Made by a program: the position numbers and the translations under genes
Shown: positions 7,623 to 14,656 of the stretch, piece after piece
Layout: each line of letters starts with the position of its first letter
Position numbering within the stretch: the first letter of the stretch is position 1
Assembly (NCBI GenBank): GCA_964549655.1
Contig: CAZJXN010000077.1
Location: 1 to 25,360, forward strand
Length of the DNA stretch: 25,360 bases
Direction of reading: 5' to 3'
Source of the DNA: JADJNW01 sp964549655
GTDB taxonomy: Bacteria; Bacteroidota; Bacteroidia; Chitinophagales; Saprospiraceae
Notes under the pieces: model-generated
Told to the model about the DNA's origin: nothing
What the model saw: only the letters and a program-made list of their open reading frames with translations
Database searches by the model: none

Positions 7623-8222
7623 ATGAAAAATGCGTCTTTAATTCTAAATATCATTCTTTTAATCGCAGTTGGATTTTTATATTTTAAAGTGTATAATGAT
7701 AAACCGGCACAAGCTGCTGTAATTGAAAAGCCAACCGTAGATTTGGAAAAACCATTAAAAGTAGTCTTTGTAAATGCAGATACTTTATTGGAAAAATATA
7801 ATGATTTTAAAAAGCAGCGAGATGCCTTGCAAAAAAAGGAAAAAGATGCAGACGCTTCCTTGAAAGCCAGAGGTCGCGCATTAGAAAGGGATTTTTTGGC
7901 GGTGCAAAAGAAAGTGCAAACGGGTACGATGGCGCCCAGCGAAATTCAAAAAGAGGAACAACGCCTGACGCAGGCGCAGCAAGCGCTGGCGCAAGAACAA
8001 GACCGCATTACCAAGTCACTGCTGGAAGACACCAAAAAGATAAATGAATCCTTGCAAAAAACTTTAATTGATAAATTGAAGTCATTTAGAGACGCAGAAG
8101 GTTATGATTATATTTTGAGTTATGCTGCCGGCGGGCAAATTCTCGTTACCAATGATAGCCTTGATATTACACAAAAAGTGCTGGAAGAATTAAATACGAA
8201 GAAAGCAGTTGAAAAACAGTAA
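7623..8222 (+). CDS. OmpH/Skp family periplasmic chaperone-like protein
   Basis: A 199-residue protein with an N-terminal hydrophobic segment (6-24, signal peptide or anchor), then the short strand KVVFVNADTLLEKYNDFKK (45-63) typical of the OmpH/Skp start, a long charged coiled coil (about 60-155, rich in K, E, Q), and the closing strand element GYDYILSYAAGGQILVTNDSLDITQKVLEELN (168-195), which is the family's C-terminal signature. Skp binds unfolded outer-membrane proteins in the periplasm. The lack of an obvious cleavage site (K25 V Y N D K P) suggests it may stay membrane-anchored. It follows the dipeptidase by 38 bp. Bacteroidota carry several paralogues, so a true Skp role is not proven. 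Confidence 0.85.
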   Translation: MKNASLILNIILLIAVGFLYFKVYNDKPAQAAVIEKPTVDLEKPLKVVFVNADTLLEKYNDFKKQRDALQKKEKDADASLKARGRALERDFLAVQKKVQTGTMAPSEIQKEEQRLTQAQQALAQEQDRITKSLLEDTKKINESLQKTLIDKLKSFRDAEGYDYILSYAAGGQILVTNDSLDITQKVLEELNTKKAVEKQ

Positions 8223-8290
8223 GCTTTATTAAAAAATGATTTTCCATGATATAAATACAATTATTGGGGAATGATTTTTTGTTGATATTA

Positions 8291-8414
8291 GTTGCCCCGT
8301 GCTTTAGCGCGGGGTTTATGAAATATCTATTTTACTGGCTTTAGCCGAATCATTTTGTTGGGCTAAAGCTAGAAGTTGTATTTTCTTATCCCCCGCGCTA
8401 AAGCACGCAGGGCA
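8291..8414. repeat. nested inverted repeat with GCTTTAGC cores
   Basis: The outer arms (8293-8314 and 8391-8413) share the 17-mer CCCCGCGCTAAAGCACG and its complement and continue through a 2-nt bulge into GGGCAA/TTGCCC. Inside lies a second pair, GGCTTTAGCC (8337-8346) and GGCTAAAGCT (8361-8370). Each arm is itself nearly palindromic around TTTA or TAAA, so the 124-bp element can fold as one long hairpin or as several small ones. It fills most of the gap between the OmpH-like gene and the amidohydrolase, ending 11 bp before the start codon at 8425. No long T-run follows. Confidence 0.75.
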
Positions 8415-8424
8415 ATTTAAAAGT

Positions 8425-9720
8425 ATGAAAAAACACTCGCTCATAGCAGCAATCCTGCTAACCTTTTCTATTACAGCCTATTCACAAAACAGTGGAACCC
8501 AAGCAGTTGACACCAAAGCCAATGCCATCGAGCCAAAAGTCATCGAGTGGCGCCACCATTTCCACGAAAATCCAGAACTCTCCAATCGGGAATTTAAAAC
8601 GGCAGAATATGTCACGACACATCTTAAATCTTTGGGTTTAGAAGTGAAAACGGGCATTGCCAAAACGGGCGTGGTCGGCATCTTAAAAACCGGCAAACCC
8701 GGACCCACTATCGCGCTACGAGCGGATATGGATGCGCTGCCAGTTGTCGAGCGCGTGAATTTGCCGTACGCTTCCAAAGCAAAATCCACGTATGCAGGGC
8801 AGGAAGTAGGTGTGATGCACGCTTGCGGACACGACACGCACGTAGCCATGCTCATGGGCGCAGCGGAAATTTTGGTGGGTATGAAAAGTCAGTTGAAAGG
8901 CATGATTGTTTTTATTTTCCAACCAGCGGAAGAAGGCGCGCCTCCGGGCGAAACGGGTGGCGCAGGTTTGATGGTGCAGGAAGGCGTTTTAGATAATCCA
9001 AAAGTGGAAGCGATTTTTGGTTTGCATATCAATTCGGCGACAGAAGTTGGGAAATTGCGCTATAAACCTGGCGGTCAACTCGCAGCGGCAGATGTTTTCA
9101 ATATTAAAGTAAAAGGTAAGCAAACGCATGGTTCTACGCCTTGGACGGGCGTTGACCCTATCGTCACTTCAGCGCAAATTATTATGGGTTTACAAACCAT
9201 TATTAGTCGGCAAACTGAATTGACGAAAGAAGCTGCTGTCATTAGTGTGGGTAAAATCACGAGTGGCGTTCGCAACAATATTATACCGGAAGAAGCGGAA
9301 ATGACGGGCACGATTCGCACACTTGATACAGCGATGCAACGCATTATTCACGAAAAAATTCGCCATGTTGCAATGACCATTGCCGAAAGTGCAGGGGCAA
9401 CGGCAGAAGTGGAAATTAGGAGAGGAACACCTATAACTTATAATAATCCTGAGTTAACTGCAAAAATGCTGCCCACGCTGGAACGCACGGCTGGTAAGGA
9501 AAACGTTTTTCTAACAGAGGCATTTACAGGCGCAGAGGACTTTGCTTTTTATGCCGATAAAATTCCTGGATTATTTATTTTCGTGGGTGGAATGCAAAAG
9601 GGACAAGACCCAAAAACAGCCGCGCCGCACCACACGCCAGATTTTCGGGTGGAAGATAGTGGTATGAAATTGGGCGTGCGCTTATTGTGTAATTTGGCGA
9701 TTGATTATTTGAATAAGTGA
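8425..9720 (+). CDS. secreted M20D amidohydrolase / carboxypeptidase
   Basis: A 431-residue protein with a signal peptide (1-20, ending TAYS-Q). It belongs to the M20D family (hippurate hydrolase, N-acyl-amino-acid and IAA-amino-acid hydrolases). Visible motifs: EWRHHFHENPELSNREF (41-57), ALRADMDALP (97-106), HACGHDTH with metal ligands C134 and H136, FQPAEEGAP with base E169 and ligand E170, GLHI with H201, the lid-domain GKQTHGSTPW (231-240), and HTPDF with H403 near the C-terminus. It probably releases amino acids from N-acylated compounds or peptides in the periplasm; the substrate is unknown. The stop codon adjoins a heptamer repeat (9714-9741). The GDPD gene starts 37 bp later, so the two may form an operon. 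Confidence 0.9.
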   Translation: MKKHSLIAAILLTFSITAYSQNSGTQAVDTKANAIEPKVIEWRHHFHENPELSNREFKTAEYVTTHLKSLGLEVKTGIAKTGVVGILKTGKPGPTIALRADMDALPVVERVNLPYASKAKSTYAGQEVGVMHACGHDTHVAMLMGAAEILVGMKSQLKGMIVFIFQPAEEGAPPGETGGAGLMVQEGVLDNPKVEAIFGLHINSATEVGKLRYKPGGQLAAADVFNIKVKGKQTHGSTPWTGVDPIVTSAQIIMGLQTIISRQTELTKEAAVISVGKITSGVRNNIIPEEAEMTGTIRTLDTAMQRIIHEKIRHVAMTIAESAGATAEVEIRRGTPITYNNPELTAKMLPTLERTAGKENVFLTEAFTGAEDFAFYADKIPGLFIFVGGMQKGQDPKTAAPHHTPDFRVEDSGMKLGVRLLCNLAIDYLNK

Positions 9721-9741
9721 GTAGGCAGTTGGCAGTTTTTA
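9714..9741 (+). repeat. heptamer repeat at the amidohydrolase stop codon
   Basis: TAAGTGA, GTAGGCA, GTTGGCA, GTTTTTA form four 7-nt steps in sense orientation. The TGA stop (9718-9720) closes the first unit. The GTAGGCA and GTTGGCA words also occur, in sense orientation, at the yidC and aminotransferase 3' ends. Confidence 0.55.
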
Positions 9742-9757
9742 GCAAAAAATAATTAAG

Positions 9758-10663
9758 ATGCGTTTGATATTTATTCTTATTATGACAATTTCTTTGTGCA
9801 ATTGCCAACCCAAAAAACCGGATTTAGCCGTAATTATTCCTGAAAATTTCGATTGGCAGGGGCATCGCGGGGCACGTGGACTCTTGCCGGAAAATACGAT
9901 TCCTGCTTTTCTAAAAGCGTTGGAATTTCCAATTAGAACGCTGGAATTGGACGTGGTGATTTCTAAAGATAGTCAGGTGGTCATTTCGCACGAACCTTGG
10001 TTGTCACATACCATTTGCAGCAAGCCGGATAGCACGCCAGTAACTGAAAAAGAGGAACAATCCTTGAAAATCTTTCAATTAACGTATGCAGAAATTAAAA
10101 AATATGATTGTGGTAGCCGAGGCAACGTGCGTTTTCCATCACAACAGCCGATGCAAGTTTATAAGCCGCTTTTGAAGGATATGATTACTGCCGTTGAAAA
10201 TTATTGCAAAGAAAAAAATAGAACCCTTCCATTTTATAATATTGAAATTAAAAGTATGCCGGAATGGGATAGCGTTTTTACACCAGCGATAAATGTTTTT
10301 GCACAGTTATTAATTGACCAAATCAAATCTTTAAATATTCAACAACGAACTTGTATTCAATCGTTCGATGTGCGCGCATTACAGGCAGTTCGGCAAATTG
10401 ATAGTACAATTGTAACAGCACTTTTAGTAGAAAACACAGATGGGTTGGAAACGAATTTAGAAAAATTAGGCTTTATACCCAATATTTATAGCCCTTATTA
10501 TCAATTGATTAGTGCAAATATGGTGAAAATGACCCGCGAGCGCGGAATGCGCATTATTCCTTGGACAGTGAATGATACGATAACAATGCAGGGCTTGATA
10601 AAATTAGGCGTGGATGGTATTATTACAGATTATCCAAATTATATAGAAAGCATTAATAAATAA
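9758..10663 (+). CDS. glycerophosphodiester phosphodiesterase, exported
   Basis: A 301-residue GDPD-family TIM-barrel enzyme that hydrolyses glycerophosphodiesters to glycerol-3-phosphate and an alcohol. Motifs: GHRGARGLLPENT (35-47) with catalytic H36, R37, E45 and N46, LELDVV with E63 and D65 (metal ligands), ISHEP with the second catalytic H78, then YNIEIKS, IQSFD, IIPWTVND and GVDGIITDYP further on. The first 16 residues are hydrophobic and end in CNC, so it is exported; the lipobox is not canonical, so lipoprotein status is only probable. It lies 37 bp after the amidohydrolase. No repeat array is seen at its stop codon. Confidence 0.92.
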   Translation: MRLIFILIMTISLCNCQPKKPDLAVIIPENFDWQGHRGARGLLPENTIPAFLKALEFPIRTLELDVVISKDSQVVISHEPWLSHTICSKPDSTPVTEKEEQSLKIFQLTYAEIKKYDCGSRGNVRFPSQQPMQVYKPLLKDMITAVENYCKEKNRTLPFYNIEIKSMPEWDSVFTPAINVFAQLLIDQIKSLNIQQRTCIQSFDVRALQAVRQIDSTIVTALLVENTDGLETNLEKLGFIPNIYSPYYQLISANMVKMTRERGMRIIPWTVNDTITMQGLIKLGVDGIITDYPNYIESINK

Positions 10664-10756
10664 GCAGAATTAAAATATAATTGTAGTGTATAAGATGGTG
10701 GCTGTCAATATTTTAAAAACTTTTCGACTTGGCGTGAAAAATTTACGCTGTTCTAA

Positions 10757-10813
10757 AAAACAGAAGGACTCTCACTCGTCTTCCGGGCAGGAATTATCAC
10801 ACGAGGAGAGTCC
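10757..10813 (-). terminator. strong hairpin, possible second minus-strand terminator
   Basis: GGACTCTC (10766-10773) pairs with GAGAGTCC (10806-10813); after one bulged A, CTCGT (10775-10779) pairs with ACGAG (10801-10805), and TTCC/GGAA closes an inner loop. Read on the minus strand the stem is followed, six bases later, by six T residues, which would fit an intrinsic terminator. It could equally be part of a structured RNA of either strand. Confidence 0.4.
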
Positions 10814-10892
10814 AGAAGAGATTAATTTTATAAAGCTGGGTATTGACTAAATACCGGGACGAAATTTTTTTGAGGACTCTTTCTTCCGTCAG

Positions 10893-10933
10893 AAAAAAGT
10901 AGGGGCTTTCTCGAGAGAACAGAAAGCCCTACT
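10893..10933 (-). terminator. intrinsic terminator, minus strand
   Basis: AGTAGGGGCTTTCT (10898-10911) pairs with AGAAAGCCCTACT (10921-10933), a 13-bp stem with one bulged G and a 9-nt loop. On the minus strand it is followed directly by T6 (10893-10898). It lies about 290 bp beyond the histidine-kinase stop codon and could end that transcript or a separate small RNA starting near 11013. Confidence 0.75.
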
Positions 10934-11013
10934 CGTAAACACGCTTCTTGTTGATAGGTGAATAGGAAGAAATTCTTTATATATTGCTATAGTTCGTTTT
11001 TCTAACTTGAATA
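10893..11013 (-). ncRNA. candidate small RNA
   Basis: A minus-strand promoter box (TATATTTG, 11020-11027) and an intrinsic terminator (10893-10933) bracket about 120 nt with no plausible protein. This is the expected layout of an independent small RNA. I cannot assign a family; no known RNA motif is recognised. It could also be just the 3' region of the histidine-kinase mRNA. Confidence 0.3.
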
Positions 11014-11019
11014 TTGGTA

Positions 11020-11050
11020 CAAATATAAGGCAAGAATAAATACGGCGAAA
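11020..11050 (-). promoter_or_regulatory. promoter for candidate small RNA
   Basis: TATATTTG on the minus strand (11020-11027) matches TAnnTTTG. Nineteen bases upstream is TTTC (11047-11050), one mismatch from the -33 TTTG. The box lies outside any gene. Confidence 0.4.
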
Positions 11051-11137
11051 CCACATCTTCATGGGGTAGGAAATTGGGGTGAGGGGGTTATTTGGTGATA
11101 GGGACACCGAGTGCCAATCCACTAAAGGCGAATAAAT

Positions 11138-11228
11138 CGCTCACTATTCACCCCTCACCCCCCACCATTCACTAATCACCCCTCACCATTCACTAATCAC
11201 CCCTCACTACTCACCGTTCAGCACTCAC
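11138..11228 (-). repeat. thirteen-unit heptamer array overlapping the kinase stop codon
   Basis: Thirteen consecutive 7-nt units on the plus strand, eleven of them ending in TCAC; the variants are CCCCCAC and CGTTCAG. Units such as CATTCAC, TAATCAC and CCCTCAC occur in the same order twice. The last unit CACTCAC (11222-11228) contains the TGA stop of the histidine kinase (11225-11227). In the sense of the gene the units read GTGAnnn. There are no unique spacers, so it is not a CRISPR array. Confidence 0.9.
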
Positions 11229-14200
11229 TTTGTAAATCGGCGCATTCGCAAGCGTATGGTGTAGCCTTCTTCTTTGATGATCTCTACTTTGGCTTGGATG
11301 CGTTGAGCGCGCATTTTGATATTGGACAAACCTTGCCCGGAGTTGTACGTGTGTCCGTTGTGGCGCGGCATTCCCTTGCCATCGTCCTGTATTTCCATCA
11401 TGAAAACACCTTCCACATTACATAGTGTAATATATACTTTATTACCATCTGAATGTTTAGCTATATTCGTAACAGATTCTTTAAAAATAAGATACAACTC
11501 TTGGCGAATGGTAGGCGGTACGCGATGTTGTGGCTCTATCTTTCGGATAGTCAGGGTATAATGAATATCAATTGGTAATAAAATGTCGTCGGCGTATTCG
11601 CGCATTCGATAAATCAAGTCTTCCATTTTGTCTTTGTGTGCATCAATAGACCAGATGACATCACTCATTTTGGACATCGCTTTTCGGCTCACTTCCCCGA
11701 TATGGCGTAGGCGGGACTTCATCGGTTCTTCCTCCGCACTCATTTGTAGCATATCCGTTTGCATCGCAATGCCTGATAATAATCCGCTCAATTCGTCGTG
11801 TAGGTCTCTTGATAATTTGTTGCGAAAAAGTTCAACGTTTAATTTTTGTTTCCATTGATATTGTAAAAAAATAAATACAAAAGTAGCGACAAACACTATC
11901 AGCAGCAGCGCAAACCAATCCGTTTTGTAAAAAATAGTTTGCACGATAATTTTAATTTTCAAGGGTTCTTTCGTCCAATTGCCATTCGGGTCGGCACCGC
12001 GTATGAGGAGCGTGTACGTGCCTGCCGGAAGACTATTGTAGCGAATGAATGGTGTATTTCCTAAATACGTCCAACCTTTCTCGTAGTTTTCCAGCTTGGT
12101 CTGAAACTGATTTTTAAGCGAATTAGCAAAATTGGGCAGCATAAAATGCAACTGAAAATAAGTATCGTAGGGCGATATTATAATTTCTTTCAATTGTGAC
12201 AAATCATTATATTGAACAAAGAGACTATCTTTTTTGCTGTCAAAATGGACGAACTTAGACAGCGTCACCGGCGGAATTTGCTCCTTGATCAATAAATCTT
12301 TTGCAAAAAAAGTATTCAAACCATTTACACCCCCAAAATAATACCTGCCCTTTACATCCTGATAGTACGAAAAGCGATTGAATTCATCGTGCGTAAGCCC
12401 GTCCACTTGGTAAAAATTGTGAAATTCGTGGTTTTTTTGGTCAAAATAAGACAAACCGTTGAACGTGCTAATCCAGTAGTTGCCGTTCTTATCCGGTAGA
12501 ATGCCGCACACTGTATTGCTCGCCAGTCCATTTTTTCGGTCATAAGATTGAATAATAGCATCTGCTTCAGGATTTAAAATGCTCAAACCGTTATTGGTGC
12601 CGAGCCACAACCACCCTTTTTTGTCTTCGTGAATGACATAAATCGTATTGCTTTTCAGACTTTTTCTTGGGGTATCCGACCCCGCCAAGTACGTGCGCGA
12701 CGTTGCTTTTTGGCGGTCTACGCGTATCAAACCGTTATTTGTACCTATCCATAATAAATCATTTTTACTTTCCAAAATAAATAGCGGCGCGGCATTTTTA
12801 AGTGGATTATTCATTTCAGCAGTAGCATAATTACTAAATTCTTTTGTTTTTGGATTGAAATGAACTAAAATTCCTTTTTCATTACCACCAGTCGGCTCGG
12901 CGAGTAACCAAAAATCACCGTCTTTACTTTTTATAAAAGCTCGAAAATGATGCGGATAAGAATAAGAATCGGTCAGCCCGGTAGCTGGGTCAAAGCGATG
13001 CAATTGTCCGCCACTATTATCGCACGAAATACCCCATATAAAATTTGCTGTATCCAACAAAATATCCGTCGTACAGCTCAATTCGATTGGATTTTTGGTT
13101 TGGCGATTGATAGGCTTAAGCGTTTTTAAACTATCATTTTCCAGATTAAGCTGATACCAATTGCCGCCTTCTTCTGAAAAATAGACCGCCTGATCGTTCC
13201 CTGTAATGCCGCGTAAAATCTTGCCTCGATCCGCTTCATCCAAGGTTTGAGACAAAAAAGTGCGGATGCGAGCTCGGTTATTTTGGGCTACTTTTAGTCC
13301 GGTATCAATGCCAAATAAAATCGTATTAAAAAAATCAGCACTGTATACGCTGATGATTCGAGGGCCCAACGCTGCCAGATAGGACACATCTACTAAATCG
13401 TCATTTGATTTCAGACAAAATAGCTTCTTGATTTCTGGATAAGGCAAGGTACCAGTGGTCTGTGAAAACAATAAATTGCCGACTTTATCTTCCCACAAAT
13501 GCCAGTAAAAGGGTAAGGATGGAAGCGATTCAAACGTGGTAAAACGACTTTCGGGTTCAGAAAACAAAAAGACTCCTGCTTTCTTTTGAAAAGCCACCCA
13601 AATCCGCTCTTTGCTATCAAGGTATAAAAACGATGTGTTACCCGGATAACCGCCTTTACAGGATTTGCATTTGAAGTCCTGCTCTTGAAAAACGCGGAGT
13701 ACCTTGCCTTTGCGGTCTACGAGGCGCATCCCGTCTTCACTGTCATTAAGCAAATAATTACCGCTTTTCAATTGCAATATTTGAGCGGTATTGGTTCGTT
13801 TTTCCCGCCGCTCTTCTATTTGAAATAACAATTGAAAACGCCGTTGCGCCATTACATATTGATGTAAATAAACACCTTCTACGCCCGAAGTCAGCACCAA
13901 AATCTCTCCATTTCTCCCAATGGTGATTTGTCGTACAATACCCCGAATACCATAATCAGGAAGTAGATTTACTTTTGTAATGCTGTGGCTATCAGGATTT
14001 AAAATATCAAAATAAGTATAATTATTTCGGTAAACGATAACCAGTTGTTCATTTTTCGCCTTTAGTAGCCGCTCAATATTTACATCTGCCAGCCGATGGG
14101 GATTATCCGGTGCATTGTTAAAAATTAGGAATTCATAGCCATCAAATTTATTCAATCCGTCATTTGTCGCAATCCAAATAAAGCCATCATTCGTCTGTGT

Positions 14201-14368
14201 AATATCTGTGACTAATCTTTCGGACAAACCTTCATTGATAGAATAGAATCGCGTCGGAATAGCAGTAGCCGATTGGGCCAAAGCAACAAGTGTACCGGCA
14301 GTAAGCCCAATCAGGACGACGACCGCAACTTTAAACCCATTCCAGCGAAGCCCGTACCGACCCATCAT
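11225..14368 (-). CDS. propeller sensor histidine kinase, orphan
   Basis: A 1047-residue sensor. Residues 1-31 are a signal peptide or first anchor. Residues about 38-700 form the periplasmic sensor of Reg_prop repeats, seen as repeated blocks such as DGFIWIATNDGLNKFDG (61-77), LLWIGTNNGLIRVDR (538-552) and GWLWLGTNNGLSIL (585-598). A Y_Y_Y domain follows (about 735-808), then one membrane segment (818-838), a HisKA_3 dimerisation helix with phospho-acceptor H857 in SRDLHDELSG, and a HATPase domain with N968, D995-D-G-K-G and GQGLSNIKMRA (1011-1021). This is the LytS/NarX-like class that normally phosphorylates a LuxR-type regulator. No receiver or DNA-binding domain is fused and none is encoded nearby. 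The ligand is unknown; such sensors often bind glycans, but this is not shown here. Confidence 0.9.
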   Translation of the reverse strand: MMGRYGLRWNGFKVAVVVLIGLTAGTLVALAQSATAIPTRFYSINEGLSERLVTDITQTNDGFIWIATNDGLNKFDGYEFLIFNNAPDNPHRLADVNIERLLKAKNEQLVIVYRNNYTYFDILNPDSHSITKVNLLPDYGIRGIVRQITIGRNGEILVLTSGVEGVYLHQYVMAQRRFQLLFQIEERREKRTNTAQILQLKSGNYLLNDSEDGMRLVDRKGKVLRVFQEQDFKCKSCKGGYPGNTSFLYLDSKERIWVAFQKKAGVFLFSEPESRFTTFESLPSLPFYWHLWEDKVGNLLFSQTTGTLPYPEIKKLFCLKSNDDLVDVSYLAALGPRIISVYSADFFNTILFGIDTGLKVAQNNRARIRTFLSQTLDEADRGKILRGITGNDQAVYFSEEGGNWYQLNLENDSLKTLKPINRQTKNPIELSCTTDILLDTANFIWGISCDNSGGQLHRFDPATGLTDSYSYPHHFRAFIKSKDGDFWLLAEPTGGNEKGILVHFNPKTKEFSNYATAEMNNPLKNAAPLFILESKNDLLWIGTNNGLIRVDRQKATSRTYLAGSDTPRKSLKSNTIYVIHEDKKGWLWLGTNNGLSILNPEADAIIQSYDRKNGLASNTVCGILPDKNGNYWISTFNGLSYFDQKNHEFHNFYQVDGLTHDEFNRFSYYQDVKGRYYFGGVNGLNTFFAKDLLIKEQIPPVTLSKFVHFDSKKDSLFVQYNDLSQLKEIIISPYDTYFQLHFMLPNFANSLKNQFQTKLENYEKGWTYLGNTPFIRYNSLPAGTYTLLIRGADPNGNWTKEPLKIKIIVQTIFYKTDWFALLLIVFVATFVFIFLQYQWKQKLNVELFRNKLSRDLHDELSGLLSGIAMQTDMLQMSAEEEPMKSRLRHIGEVSRKAMSKMSDVIWSIDAHKDKMEDLIYRMREYADDILLPIDIHYTLTIRKIEPQHRVPPTIRQELYLIFKESVTNIAKHSDGNKVYITLCNVEGVFMMEIQDDGKGMPRHNGHTYNSGQGLSNIKMRAQRIQAKVEIIKEEGYTIRLRMRRFTK

Positions 14369-14656
14369 AAGGCAAAGTTTTTATAAAAAATAATTAGGCT
14401 GTAATACCTGCCAAAGACAATAAGCAGTCCCCTTTTTCGCAGTATATAAAAGTATCAATGCCTTTAATTTTTCCACCAAAGTCTAGTTTATCTCCTACAT
14501 TCCACCTTTAACACTATTCTTACGAAAAATAAATCAAATTTGGCAATCTTTTTTCAAAAACTTTCGTTCAACATATTGTGTTATTCACTTTTTTGGTGAA
14601 ACTTTGTATAACTTATTGATTCTCGGCTTCTTTCGCAAACATTTAAATTCAATAGC

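Larger units (their letters stand above)
10664..11224. other. 561-bp intergenic region with hairpins and repeats
   Basis: No protein gene is convincing here. From left to right it holds a strong hairpin (10766-10813), a small hairpin GGTATT-GACTA-AATACC (10839-10855), a T7 tract (10864-10871), a terminator-like hairpin for the minus strand (10893-10933), a minus-strand promoter box (11020-11027) and a heptamer array (11138-11228). GAGAGTCC (10806-10813) can pair with GGACTCTC upstream or, except for one base, with GGACTCTT downstream (10874-10881), so alternative folds are possible. Confidence 0.6.

Noticed and set aside
10766..10813. 4.5S/SRP RNA or RNase P RNA
   Set aside because: The GGTCAGGTCCGGAAGGAAGCAG-like core of SRP RNA (only parts of it) and the conserved RNase P segments are absent.
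10889..11122. 77-codon frame on the minus strand
   Set aside because: It spans a promoter box, a terminator stem and intergenic sequence, and ends inside the T-run; not protein-like.
11138..11228. Possible CRISPR-like array
   Set aside because: Units are 7 nt without unique spacers and there are no cas genes; it is a simple tandem repeat.
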